A stretch of 64,000 nucleotides of DNA from the NCBI GenBank assembly GCA_963726085.1, contig CAVSAR010000002.1:248001-312000 (forward strand), written 5' to 3'. This document shows positions 9,646-19,800 of the stretch, piece after piece (position 1 is the first letter of the stretch; each line of letters begins with the position of its first letter). Under the pieces are notes generated by a model. That model searched no databases, was not told the origin of the DNA, and saw only the letters and a list, made by a program, of their open reading frames with translations. Source of the DNA: ZC4RG30 sp963726085 (lineage in GTDB: Bacteria > Pseudomonadota > Gammaproteobacteria > Steroidobacterales > Steroidobacteraceae). The translations under genes and the position numbers were made by a program.

Positions 9646-10139
9646 CAAGCGTTGGCGGGCACCCGCTTGGCCGAGAGGATCACCACGTCGGTGGCCGGAA
9701 CATCGTCATGGCCCTTGCGCCGCGCGGTGCGTTCCTTGGCTATGCGATCGATGGTGTCGAGGCCGTCCACGACCTTGCCAAACACTGCATAGCCGAAGTT
9801 GCCCGGCGAATTGTCGAGGAAGCCGTTGTCGGAGAGATTGATGAAGAACTGCGACGTGGCGCTGTTGACCTCGTTGGTACGCGCCATGGCGATGGTGCCA
9901 CGGGAGTTCTTGAGGCCGTTGGTCGCCTCGTTGCGGATCGGGGCGCGGTTCTTCTTCTGCGACATGTCGGGCGCGAATCCGCCGCCCTGGATCATGAAGC
10001 CCGGGATCACGCGGTGAAAGATCAACCCGTCGAAGAAACCCTCATCGACATAGGAGAGGAAGTTCTCGACCGAAATCGGCGCCTTCACCGCATCGAGCTC
10101 AAGCGTGAATGCACCCAGAGAAGTTTCGAAACGAACCAT
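9645..10139 (-). CDS. Peptidyl-prolyl cis-trans isomerase, cyclophilin type
   Basis: Proline isomerase of 164 residues with no signal peptide, so probably cytoplasmic (PpiB-like). Cyclophilin core motifs are visible: FHRVIPGFMIQGGGF with the catalytic arginine, then the SQFFINLSDNGFLD strand and GYAVFGKVVDGLDTID. Start ATG at 10137-10139. It is the first gene of a two-gene unit with mtgA. Confidence 0.94.
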   Translation of the reverse strand: MVRFETSLGAFTLELDAVKAPISVENFLSYVDEGFFDGLIFHRVIPGFMIQGGGFAPDMSQKKNRAPIRNEATNGLKNSRGTIAMARTNEVNSATSQFFINLSDNGFLDNSPGNFGYAVFGKVVDGLDTIDRIAKERTARRKGHDDVPATDVVILSAKRVPANA

Positions 10140-10168
10140 GTGCTGCCCTTGCGTTGAAAGTGGAAAGC

Positions 10169-11002
10169 TTAAGGCCAGAGCGCTTCCGTGACGCGGTCAT
10201 GGCCCGCCAGATCGCGGTGGCAGACTACGCGAGCGTAGCCCAGCCCCACAAGTTCGGCGCCCAGTCGCCCCGCCTGGCCGCTGCCATGCTCCAGCAGCAA
10301 CAGGCCGCCGGGGCGCAGGTGCGCTCGGGCGCCCGAGGCCAGTGCGAAAAGGTCCGCGTAGCCCTGCGCGCCGGCAACCAGGGCCATGCGCGGTTCATGC
10401 GCCAATGCCGCCAGCGCGGGATCCGCCGCGTCCACATAGGGGGGATTGCCCAGGATGGCGTCAAACTGCTCGGTACCCAGCGCCGCGCACCAGTCCCCGG
10501 CGCGCAATTCGATGTTGGGCAATTGCAGTCGCTGGCGATTGATGGCGGCGATTTGCAGCGCCGCGGGTGAAAGATCGGTGGCCACGACGGACCACGCAGG
10601 GCGTTCACTGGCCAGTGCCGCGGCAATGGCCAGCGACCCGGTGCCCAGGTCCGCCACCTGCCGGGGGGTGGTGCCCAGTCGTTGCAGGCACAGCTGCACC
10701 AGCAGCTCCGTTTCCGGTCGTGGCACCAGCACATCGGGCGAGACCACCAGCGGCAGGGACCAGAATTCGCGCACGCCGGTGATGTAGGCCAGCGGCTCCC
10801 CTTGCGCGCGCCGCTGCACGCCGGCCTCGAACATCGCAGCGGTCAGCGCGTCCACCGGCGCATCGTCGAATGCAATCAACTGCGCACGGCTGCGGCCGGT
10901 CAGCGCCGCCAGCAGCACTTCGCCATCCATCCGGTCGACGCCGGCGGCAGTGGCCGCGGCCAGCAGGCTTCGGGTGGTTTGCTGCTCTGCTACATTTGCC
11001 AC
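10169..11002 (-). CDS. prmC: Peptide chain release factor N5-glutamine methyltransferase
   Basis: Methylates the glutamine of the GGQ motif in release factors RF1 and RF2. The 277-residue protein has the N-terminal helical domain, the SAM-binding segment VADLGTGSLAIAAALA and the catalytic NPPY motif (GNPPYVDA). Its substrate gene prfA lies 1.4 kb away, separated by a membrane protein and a LysE exporter, whereas the two are adjacent in many relatives. Start ATG at 11000-11002. Confidence 0.95.
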   Translation of the reverse strand: MANVAEQQTTRSLLAAATAAGVDRMDGEVLLAALTGRSRAQLIAFDDAPVDALTAAMFEAGVQRRAQGEPLAYITGVREFWSLPLVVSPDVLVPRPETELLVQLCLQRLGTTPRQVADLGTGSLAIAAALASERPAWSVVATDLSPAALQIAAINRQRLQLPNIELRAGDWCAALGTEQFDAILGNPPYVDAADPALAALAHEPRMALVAGAQGYADLFALASGARAHLRPGGLLLLEHGSGQAGRLGAELVGLGYARVVCHRDLAGHDRVTEALWP

Positions 11003-11036
11003 GGTGCAATCGACCTCAAGAAAACTGCCTCAGCCC

Positions 11037-11801
11037 ATGTCGCTGGGCGTGCGCGACGTGCTGGGCGCCGCCTGGCCATTATTTCAGGTCTGCCTTCCCC
11101 GGTGCCTGCCACTTGCGGTGCTGGGCGTGGCGGCCAGTGGCGTGCCGGGCGCCGAGGCCGCTGCCAGCGGCGACGCGCACGGGCTGATGCACACGCCGGA
11201 GTGGTGGGGCCTGTACGTGGCCAGCACCGTGCTGATGTTGATCTGCTATTCAGGGGTGCTGCGCGAACAGCTGGCGCTGGCGCGCGGGGAGAGCATTGGC
11301 GCGCTGGATAGCCTGCGCCAGGGCCTGATCGGCCTGCCCCAGACCCTGGGCGTACTGTTGCTGGCCACCCTGGGCATCCTGGTGGGCGCTTGCCTGCTGG
11401 TCATTCCGGGCCTGATGGCGCTGGTGTATACGACGTTCGCCTGGATTGCGCAGATCGACGAGCACCTGGATCCGGTGGCGGCCATACGGCGCAGCATCGA
11501 GCTGGTGCGCGGTCGCCTGCTTGAAGTCGCCGCCATCCTCGGTTCACTGGCCGCCGCGGTGCTGGTGTTCGTCTTGCTGACTGGCATCCTCATGGCCATC
11601 GTCATGAACCTTGCCGGGCAGGGCGCGCAGACCAGTCATGCGGGGCTGTCATTCTCGCGCTGGTTGATGGCGGGCCTGCTGGCGCTACCGGTGGTGTACA
11701 TCGGCGCCGTGACAGTCACCGCATGGGGCGCGGCGCGGGCGCCGCGCCTTACAGCATCCACACCGCCGATGTCACCACCAGCGCCGCCATCGCATAGCTG
11801 A
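11037..11801 (+). CDS. Multi-pass membrane protein of unknown function
   Basis: Predicted integral membrane protein of 254 residues with five to six hydrophobic segments and the internal motif PVAAIRRSIELVRGR, a pattern shared with a broad family of bacterial membrane proteins related to the glycerophosphodiester phosphodiesterase membrane domain. The ATG at 11037 begins MSLGVRDVLGAAWPL; the longer reading from 10950 would overlap prmC. The last 50 bases overlap the convergent LysE gene, and the terminal proline/serine stretch may be an artefact of an indel. No role can be assigned. Confidence 0.7.
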   Translation: MSLGVRDVLGAAWPLFQVCLPRCLPLAVLGVAASGVPGAEAAASGDAHGLMHTPEWWGLYVASTVLMLICYSGVLREQLALARGESIGALDSLRQGLIGLPQTLGVLLLATLGILVGACLLVIPGLMALVYTTFAWIAQIDEHLDPVAAIRRSIELVRGRLLEVAAILGSLAAAVLVFVLLTGILMAIVMNLAGQGAQTSHAGLSFSRWLMAGLLALPVVYIGAVTVTAWGAARAPRLTASTPPMSPPAPPSHS

Positions 11802-12359
11802 ACCACAGCCGGGCCCGCGGCATGGCAAGCAATCGGTGCAGGGCGGCGCCCCAGGCCAGTCCAGATCATCGTGCAGGGGTGCCGATAGGCACACTGATCA
11901 GGCGTGGCGGCTGCAATGTCCGCGGCACTGGGGGCCACGCCCCCATAGAAGGCGCTGACCAGCGTCACGGACATCATCCAGGCCTTGGGGTTGATCAATT
12001 GGAACAGGATGGCCTCGACGCAGCGCATCGGGCGACCCGGTGCACTCGGGCTGCGCGCGGCATCCGGCGCATGCCCGTCCTTCAATATCATCCAGGCCAG
12101 CCACAGCAGGTAGGCCAAGCACAGCCAGCGCAGCACCGTGAAGCGCCGCTGGCAGGGTCAGCAGGATGGCCCCCACGCCCAGCCAGGAAAGCACCATCAA
12201 TCCGATGAACCCGATCTCGACGCCCAGTGCATGCCACAGCGTGCGGCGGATGCCGAACTGCGCTCCCGAACGCATCAACAGCAGGTTGTTGGGGCCGGGG
12301 GTGATCGAGGCGACCAGGGCAAACAGTGCCAGCGGACCGCCGGCCAGATGCAATGTCAC
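11749..12359 (-). CDS. LysE-type amino acid exporter (several frameshifts)
   Basis: Inner-membrane efflux protein of the LysE/RhtB family (typically about 205 residues). The N-terminal signature SITPGPNNLLLMRSGAQFG is clear, then the sequence continues in other frames: LRWLCLAYLLWLAWMILKDG, then FQLINPKAWMMSVTLVSAFY, and finally a last helix ending in AVWML before the TAA at 11749-11751. Breaks are near 12145 and 11905, with at least one more towards the 3' end. One extra base accounts for the first. The substrate cannot be predicted. It could be a decaying gene, but the same kind of break affects essential genes nearby. Confidence 0.8.
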
Positions 12360-12371
12360 GGCAAATCCATT

Positions 12372-13457
12372 TCAATCCCCGACGACGTTGGCCAACTCCT
12401 CGGCCTGGTACTCGTGCTGCAGGGCTTCCAGCAGCTCATCCAGCGCGCCGTTCATCACGTCGGCCAGCTTGTACAGCGTCAGGTTGATGCGGTGATCGGT
12501 GACGCGGCCCTGCGGGAAATTATAGGTGCGGATGCGCTCGGAACGGTCGCCGCTGCCCACCTGCAGCTTGCGCGACTGCGCCTGGGCGGATGCCTGCTTC
12601 TCCTGCTCGGCGGCCAGCAGGCGCGCCTTGAGCAGTGACATGGCACGCGAGCGGTTCTTGTGCTGCGAGCGCTCGTCCTGGCACTCCACCACCAGGCCGG
12701 TGGGCAGGTGCGTAATGCGGATGGCCGAGTCGGTCTTGTTGACGTGCTGACCGCCGGCACCGGAGGCACGAAAGGTGTCGACGCGCAGGTCCGCCGGATT
12801 GATGTCGATGCTGTCGATCTCGTCCTCTTCCGGCAGCACCGCCACCGTGCAGGCCGACGTATGGATGCGGCCTTGCGCCTCGGTCTGCGGCACGCGCTGC
12901 ACGCGATGCGTGCCGGACTCGAACTTGAACCAGGAAAACGCGCCGCGGCCGACCACGCGACTGATGATTTCCTTGTAGCCACCGTGTTCGCCGTAGTTCT
13001 CGCTCAGGATCTCCACCTGCCAGCCGCGCGTCTCCGCGTAACGGGTATACATGCGGTGCAGGTCGCCGGCAAAGATGGCGGCCTCGTCACCGCCGGTGCC
13101 GGCGCGCACTTCCAGGTAGATGTTGCGTTCATCGCGCGGATCCTTGGGCAGCAGCAGCAGGCTCAAGGCCCGGTCGCGTTCGGCCAGCAGCTGGTGCAGG
13201 CGGGCGGATTCTTCCTCGCCCATGACACGCATTTCGGGGTCGGGGTCCGCCGCCAGGGCCTGCGCCGCAGCATCCTGGGATTCCAGCTGCGCATAGGCCC
13301 GAAAACCGGCGGCAACCGGTTCCAGCCGCGCGTATTCCATCGATAGTTCGCGGAACTTCTGCGAGCCCCCGGCGATCTGAGGATCAGCCAGCAAATGGCC
13401 GATTTCCTCGAAGCGGTCGGTGGTTTTTTCCAGTTTGAGGCGGATCGAGGGTTTCAT
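12372..13457 (-). CDS. prfA: Peptide chain release factor 1
   Basis: Recognises UAA and UAG stop codons and triggers peptide release. Intact at 361 residues with the catalytic GGQ in RASGAGGQHVNKTDSA and the domain-3 segment QVGSGDRSERIRTYNFPQGR. GGQ is the target of PrmC, encoded nearby. Start ATG at 13455-13457, divergent from the TPR gene at 13482 with only 24 bases between, where hemA is often found in other Gammaproteobacteria. Confidence 0.97.
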   Translation of the reverse strand: MKPSIRLKLEKTTDRFEEIGHLLADPQIAGGSQKFRELSMEYARLEPVAAGFRAYAQLESQDAAAQALAADPDPEMRVMGEEESARLHQLLAERDRALSLLLLPKDPRDERNIYLEVRAGTGGDEAAIFAGDLHRMYTRYAETRGWQVEILSENYGEHGGYKEIISRVVGRGAFSWFKFESGTHRVQRVPQTEAQGRIHTSACTVAVLPEEDEIDSIDINPADLRVDTFRASGAGGQHVNKTDSAIRITHLPTGLVVECQDERSQHKNRSRAMSLLKARLLAAEQEKQASAQAQSRKLQVGSGDRSERIRTYNFPQGRVTDHRINLTLYKLADVMNGALDELLEALQHEYQAEELANVVGD

Positions 13458-13481
13458 GGGCGGAACGGCTATAGTGACGGG

Positions 13482-15159
13482 ATGATGCCCTATCCAATGC
13501 GAATTCTGGCAGTCCTGCTGGTGGCATGTACCAGTGCGGGCGCGGCGACCACCCCGGCGCGGGGCGAATCAGAGTCGATCCTTGCTGCGGAGAACGCGCT
13601 GCGCGATGGTGATTGCCGCGCCGCTGCCGAGAACTACCTGTCAGCTGCAAAGGTCAGCGCGGAGGTCAGCGTGGCAACGCGCGCCACGCAGCTGGCGGTG
13701 GGCTGTGAACAGCTGGCCACGGCGCGCTCCGCGGCCGCGCGCTGGCGGCAGCTTGCCCCTTATTCCGGCGATGCGGCGCTGGCCGCAGCGCTGGTCGCGC
13801 TCAAGCGCTATGACCTGGGTGAGGCGCGCACTGCGCTGATTGCCTGGCGCGAGTCCGGTTCCTCCGGGACACAGGATCCCTTGCGATTTGCCGAGGCGCT
13901 GCAGCAGGAAACCGACGCCACGGCCCTGCACCAGGTGTTCGGTGATGTGCTGGTCGGGGAGGATCCTTCCGCCGACGTGCTGCTGGCGCAGGCGCAGCTG
14001 GGAGTCGCCGCACAGGACATGCGCGCTGCCATGAACAGCGCACAACGCGCCCTGGCAATCGAAGCGGACATGATGCCGGCGCAGACGCTGGTGCTGCGCG
14101 CGCTGTCGACACTGGGCGAGGACAACGCGGCCATCGAGGGCGCCCGGGCGCTGGTCAAGTCGCAGGGCGACTCCCTCAAGGGGGAGGATGTCTTTATATT
14201 GCCGGACCTGCAGGTGGCCGCGGACCACCATGAGGACGCGCGCCGTGAGCTGGATCGCATGTCCGCGGTGGCCGCAACGCATTCGGGCGCCGAGCGGCGC
14301 CTGGTGGCGCTGGACCTGGATGAAGGCAACTTCGATGCAGCCGAAGCGCGGCTCGGTCCGATGATGGGCGAGCGTGGCTCCACCGCCATGGCACTCTATT
14401 TCCTGGGCCAGCTGGCCGAGCGACGCGGCGACGATGCACGCGCGGTGCAGAACTACCGGTTGCTGGCCGACAGCTCGGTGGCGCTGTCGGCGCGCACCTC
14501 GGCTGCGCGCCTGTTGCTCAAGCATGGCGATCGTGCCAACGCGCTGGCGCTGCTGGCCGAATACGCGGCACAGAACCCGGAGTCGGCCATCGAGGTAGGC
14601 ATTGCCACCGCGCAGCTGCTGGCGCAGGCCGGTGACGTGGATGCCGCGCTGCAGGGAATCGACATGCTGCTGCAGCGCTATCCGGATCACCCGGACCTTG
14701 TGTACCAGCGCGCCACGATTCTCGAGACCGGTGGGCGCACCAAGGAAGCGCTAAGTACCTTCGAAGGCGCGCTCAAAGCAACGGCCCGCCGATCCGCAAC
14801 TGACCAACGCGCTGGGCTTCACGCTGGCCGACCACAACATGAAGCTGGCGCGTGCCGAACAACTGGTGCGCGAGGCGCTGAAGGTGTCGCCCGACAATCC
14901 GGCCATCCAGGACAGCCTGGGCTGGGTGCTGTACCGGCGCGGCAAGGCTACCCAGGCGTTGCCGGTGCTCGAACGAGCCTGGAAAAACAGCCACGACAGC
15001 GAGATCGCCGCGCACTACGGCGAGGTGCTGTGGAAGTCCGGTGACCAAGGCCAGGCGCGCTACATCTGGCAGCAGGCACTCAATCGCAGTCCCGACCACA
15101 AGGGGCTGCGGGGCACCATGGCACGGCTTACCGGCGAGCCGGCGGCCACTGCGCATTGA
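13482..15159 (+). CDS. Secreted tetratricopeptide-repeat protein (one frameshift)
   Basis: Protein of about 558 residues with a signal peptide (MRILAVLLVACTSAGAA) followed by many TPR helices, for example NPAIQDSLGWVLYRRGKATQ near the C-terminus. One extra A near 14779 splits it. The same kind of TPR protein precedes lolB in Pseudomonas and many other Gammaproteobacteria, where its role is not settled. Starts at 13482, 13485 and 13497 are all possible; 13497 begins directly at the signal peptide. The TGA at 15157-15159 overlaps the TTG start of lolB. Confidence 0.88.
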
Positions 15160-15776
15160 GGCGCAGCCACTGCTTGGCCGTGGGGCGCGGCTGGCTGGTC
15201 GGTGCCTTGGTCCTGCTGGCCGCCTGTACGTCGACGCCGCGGCGCGAATTGGCGGTACTGGATCCGGCGGCGCAGCGCGCGCTCATTGCCGGGCTGGATA
15301 ACTACCAGGTTGAAGGGCGCGTTGCGGTGGCCGCCGGCAGCGAAGGCTTCAATGCCTCCATGAACTGGAACCAGGCAGGGGCAGTGTCATCGGTACGGCT
15401 GGCAGGTCCCATGGGGGCCGGCTCGCTGCAAATGCAGTTCGGTGACGGGCACCTGCGCCTGGAATCGCGCGGCCAGACACTGCAGGACGCCGCGGCCCAG
15501 GACGCGGTGCAGCAGCAGCTGGGATTTGCGCCGCCACTGGATGCACTTCGTTATTGGCTGCTGGGACTTGCGGCGCCACAGGGCCAGAGCCAGGAATCGC
15601 GCAGTGCGGACGGGCAGTTGCTGTCCCTGGCCCAGCAGGGCTGGCTGGTGGAATACCAGGAATACCAGCCGCAGCGCGCCGCAGGGGCAACGGTGTCGTT
15701 GCCCAGGCGGCTGCGCGCCACGCGCGAGGACCTGCGTCTGCGCATTGTCATTGACAGCTGGCGGCTGCAACCTTAA
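15156..15776 (+). CDS. lolB: Outer membrane lipoprotein LolB
   Basis: Receives lipoproteins from LolA and inserts them in the outer membrane. The protein of 206 residues carries a lipobox ending VLLAACTS, giving a lipidated cysteine after signal peptidase II. The rest matches the open beta-barrel fold (VEGRVAVAAGSEGFNASMNW; ALRYWLLGL). Start is the TTG at 15156, overlapping the previous stop, or the GTG at 15180 just ahead of the hydrophobic core. Classic neighbours: TPR gene upstream and ispE downstream. Confidence 0.93.
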   Translation: MRRSHCLAVGRGWLVGALVLLAACTSTPRRELAVLDPAAQRALIAGLDNYQVEGRVAVAAGSEGFNASMNWNQAGAVSSVRLAGPMGAGSLQMQFGDGHLRLESRGQTLQDAAAQDAVQQQLGFAPPLDALRYWLLGLAAPQGQSQESRSADGQLLSLAQQGWLVEYQEYQPQRAAGATVSLPRRLRATREDLRLRIVIDSWRLQP

Positions 15777-15793
15777 AGCACCGGTGCCAGGCC

Positions 15794-16622
15794 ATGCGAT
15801 ATCTCGCCCCCGCCAAGCTGAACCTGTTCCTGCATATCACGGGACGCGCGCACCGATGGCTACCACGACATCGAGACCGTGTTCCAGCTGGTGGACCTGT
15901 GCGACGAGGTGGACGTGCAGTCCAACATGCAAGGCAGGATCGCCCGCGATCCGCCGCCGTCCGATCCGCTGCTGGCACAGCTGCCCGACGCTGAGGACCT
16001 GACCTGGCGAGCGGCGCGCCTGCTGCAACAGGCCAGTGGCACGCCGCTGGGCGCCACCATCCATGTCACCAAGCACATCCCCTCCGGCGGGGGCCTGGGT
16101 GGGGGCAGTTCTGATGCGGCCACGGTGCTGCTGGCGCTGAACCGGCAATGGGGACTGGGGTGGTCGCGCGAAAGACTGGCGGACCTGGGGTTGCAGCTGG
16201 GCTCCGACGTGCCGCTGTTCGTGCATGGCCACAGCGCCTGGGCCGCCGGGCGCGGCGAACGGCTGGTGCCGCTGGACCTGCCGGCGCGCTGGTATCTGAT
16301 CGTGCACCCCGGCGTGGCGGTCAGGACGGCCGACATCTTCGCCGCGGCGCAATTGACCCGCGATACGCCGGCCAGCAGAATCGCGGCCGTGCCGGCGGGC
16401 GGCGGTCGCAATGACTGCGAGCCGGTGGTGCGGCAACGTCATCCCGAGGTGGCCGAGGCACTGGACTGGCTGGGGGCGCGCGCCAATGCTCGCCTGACCG
16501 GAACCGGCGCCTGCCTGTTCGCGCAGTTTGATTCGGCAGCGTCGGCTCAACTTATCGCCACACAGTTGCCGCGGCAGTGGAAAGGATTTGTCGTGCGGGG
16601 GCTCGAGCGCTCGCCGACTTGA
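15794..16622 (+). CDS. ispE: 4-diphosphocytidyl-2-C-methyl-D-erythritol kinase (one frameshift)
   Basis: GHMP-family kinase of the non-mevalonate isoprenoid pathway, phosphorylating CDP-methylerythritol. The start MRYLAPAKLNLFLHITGR is in one frame; an extra base near 15850 moves the rest, from DGYHDIETVFQLVDL onward, to another. The ATP loop IPSGGGLGGGSSDAATVLLA and the C-terminal ARLTGTGACLFAQF are intact. The enzyme is essential where this pathway is the only one, so the break is probably an assembly error. Seventeen bases after lolB and directly before tRNA-Gln, the classic order. Confidence 0.94.
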
Positions 16623-16625
16623 TAT

Positions 16626-16700
16626 TGGGGTGTCGCCAAGTGGTAAGGCAGCGGGTTTTGATCCCGCCATTCGGAGGTTCGAATCCTTCCACCCCAGCCA
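16626..16700 (+). tRNA. tRNA-Gln (TTG anticodon)
   Basis: 75-base cloverleaf including an encoded CCA. The acceptor stem TGGGGTG pairs with CACCCCA, the anticodon stem is GCGGG/CCCGC around a 7-base loop with TTG, and the T-arm contains GGTTCGAATCC. It lies just after ispE, its usual place in Gammaproteobacteria. Confidence 0.96.
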
Positions 16701-16743
16701 ACATTAAGTTCTCTGGTCCGGTGTGGTGCAATACCAACGCCGC

Positions 16744-16771
16744 TTGCACCTTCGCAACAAACAGATATATG
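16744..16771 (+). promoter_or_regulatory. Candidate sigma70 promoter of the TonB receptor gene
   Basis: TTGCAC (16744-16749) and TATATG (16766-16771) are separated by 16 bases, giving good matches to -35 and -10. The transcript would have a leader of about 85 bases. A strong ribosome-binding site AGGGGGA (16848-16854) lies eight bases before the GTG start at 16863, which decides that start. Confidence 0.5.
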
Positions 16772-16862
16772 CTCGCCCGCAGATTGCCAGTAGCCAAAGA
16801 GCGACTGGCGCGATCGAGTCTGTTTAGAACGAATTGATTTCTTATTTAGGGGGACTATCCAC

Positions 16863-19800
16863 GTGACTACACGTCAATCCGGCCATCGGCCGAATCTTGT
16901 GCGCGCATCCGTTGCCGCGGTGCTGGGAACCGCCGCGATGTTCAGCTATGCACCACTGGTAAGCGCTGCTGAAGAAGGCAATGAGCTACAGGAAGTTCAG
17001 GTCACCGGATCGCGCATTTTGCGCCGTGACTATGATTCGAACAGCCCCCTGGTCTCGGTAGAAGCCGAGTCCCTGGAAAACCGCAAGGGACTCAACATCG
17101 AGTCCTACCTCAACCAGTTGCCGCAGTTCAATCCGTCCACCGGACCGACCACCGCGCAGTTCGACGTGCAGATCACGCCGGTCAACACAGTGGGTATTTC
17201 CTCCATCTCGCTGCGTGGCTTCGGCCCCAACCGTAACCTGGTCCTCGTGGACGGCCATCGTTCGATGCCGATCAACGCGTTGATGGTTACGGACATCAAC
17301 TACATCCCCTCGGCGCTGATCGAGCGCGTGGAAATCATCTCCGGCGGCGCATCGGCCGTGTACGGTGCAGACGCCATCGGCGGCGTGACCAACTTCATCA
17401 CGCGCAACAATTTCGAGGGCGCCGAATTCGACGTCCAGTACGGCATGGCTGAGGCCGGCGACAACGAAGAAATTCGCGCCTATGCCCTGTTCGGCACCAA
17501 TTTCGCCGAAGGCCGCGGCAACGTCACGTTCGAGACCGAGTACTACAGCCGCGACGCCGCTTACCGCAACAACCGCAGCTTCTTCACGGATTCCTTCAAG
17601 GATCCCACCGTCGGCAGCCCGGACTTCTTCGTGTTCGGCTACAACGGGTTCAATACGGCTTTCTCGTTCAACCCGCCCAACGTCAACACGCTTAACGCGC
17701 TGTTCCCCAACCGCCCGCCGTACACGACGGGTCCGGCATCGGCATTCAACCCGCCGCTGTCGCCCGGGGTGCGGGGCGTCGGCAACGACTTCGGCGTGTT
17801 CGAGGGCTTCCGCTTTAACGCTAATGGCACGGTCTTTGCGACCGGCAACAACGTGGCGAAGTTCACTGACAACGGCGGTGTAGTCGGCTCAGGTCAGTAC
17901 TACTTGCAGAATACCTACGACGGCACCCTTGTCACCCCGGGTACCGGAACGGGCCCGACCAACCCCGCCATTCCCGTGGCGGGCCAGGTCACGCAGATGC
18001 TCAAGTGGTACAACCCGGATGCGCTGACCAGCTCGCCGCAGACCCGACATTCGATGTACGCGTCGGGCACGTACGACATTACCGATTCGGTCACCGCCTA
18101 TGCGCGCGGCACGTTTGCCACCAGCACCACGCAGACCGTGTTGTTCCCGGCCAACGCCAGCTTCGGTTGGGAAGCCACGATCCCGTACAACCCGACCACG
18201 GACAGCCCGCTGCTGCCGACGTTGAACTGGACCGATCCGGCGGTTGTACAGGCCGCCATCAAGAATCCGACCAGCGCGCTGTATGCCAACCCGAACTTCA
18301 AGGCCACCGGCACGGTCGGCGCCTCGCATCCGGTGTCAGTGGAAATGGCCGCCCTGATGAACAGCCGCGCCAATCCGGCCGGCGGCTGGGTCCTGGAGAC
18401 CTATCCGTTCAACAGCTTCTCGTCGCGCGCGACGGAGAACACCAACCAGGTCTGGCAGGTGGAAGGCGGCATTCGGTTTGACCTGCCGTTCAAGGACTGG
18501 ACCGGCGACGCCTACTTCGCCCACGGCGAGTCCGACACGTACAACCAGGCCTCCGGCAACAACTCCCTGACGCGCTGGCGTGCGATGGTCACGCAGCCTG
18601 ACTACGGCCGCAACGCCGCGATCACCGGCAACTCCACCGGTGCATCCCCGGGCTTCGGCGCTGCCACCGGCACCTGCACCACCGGGTTCTACCAGACGAT
18701 CTTCGGTGGCGACGTGCCACCGTCACAGGATTGCCTTAACTCGGTCAATGCGGATCTGCAGACCAACACCCACAACAAGCAGGAAATTGCTGAACTGAAT
18801 TTCCAGGGCGGCGTATTTAATCTGCCGGCCGGCGAAGTGCGCGCCGCGGCGGGCTTCCAGTTCCGCAAGAACTGGTCGCAGTTCACCCCGGACATCCTGC
18901 AGTCGGAAGTGTCGTTCACGGACCAGGTCATCGGTGTGTATCCGACCGGCTACCTGGACGTCTCGACCGATGTCATGGACTACTACGGCGAATTGCTGAT
19001 CCCGGTGCTCTCGGATCTGCCGTTCCTCAAGAAGCTGGAACTGGAACTGGGCGGTCGGGAATCCAATTACTCCGACACGGACAGCACCTTCACCTGGAAG
19101 GCCACGACCAACATCGAGATCAACGACTGGTTCCGTGTCCGTGGTGGCTACAACAAGGCCACTCGTGCCCCGAACCTGGGCGAGCTGTTCCTCAACAAGC
19201 AGGAATTCTTCGGCACTGGCGGCAACTTCGGTGACGCCTGCAGCGGCCGCTCCAACGCGCCTTACGGTGCCGGTGGCGTGGCGCCGGATCCCAAGCCCGG
19301 CAATCCTGCCGGCGAGCCCATAGCGACGCAGCTTGCTTCTGGCTCGACGGTGGCAAGTGCCACCAGCGCCTACCTGATCTGCCAGGCGCAGATGACCCCG
19401 GCGGCCCTGACGGCCTACTACGGCCCGAATGGCAACGCGGTTGCTCCCGGACCTGGTGGCGGATTTGCCTGGCTGAACCAGCAGGGCAACCCGAACCTCA
19501 AGTCCGAAGAGGCTGACACATGGACGGCGGGCATCGTGATGACCTCGCATGCCGAGAACCCCTGGCTATCAGGTATTTCGACCACGATTGACTGGTACAG
19601 CGTCAACATCAAGGACGCCATCCAGCAGGACTCGACCGACTACGCAGCCTACCTGTGCTACGGCGCAGTGCAGGTGACCACGGCGGCAGAGGCGGCAGCT
19701 CAGGCGGCCAGCGCGGCTTGCCAGAACGTGCCGCGTAACACGGCCAATGGCGGCGCGCTGAGCGCCCTGATCGTGTACACCAACCAGGCCACGATCAAGA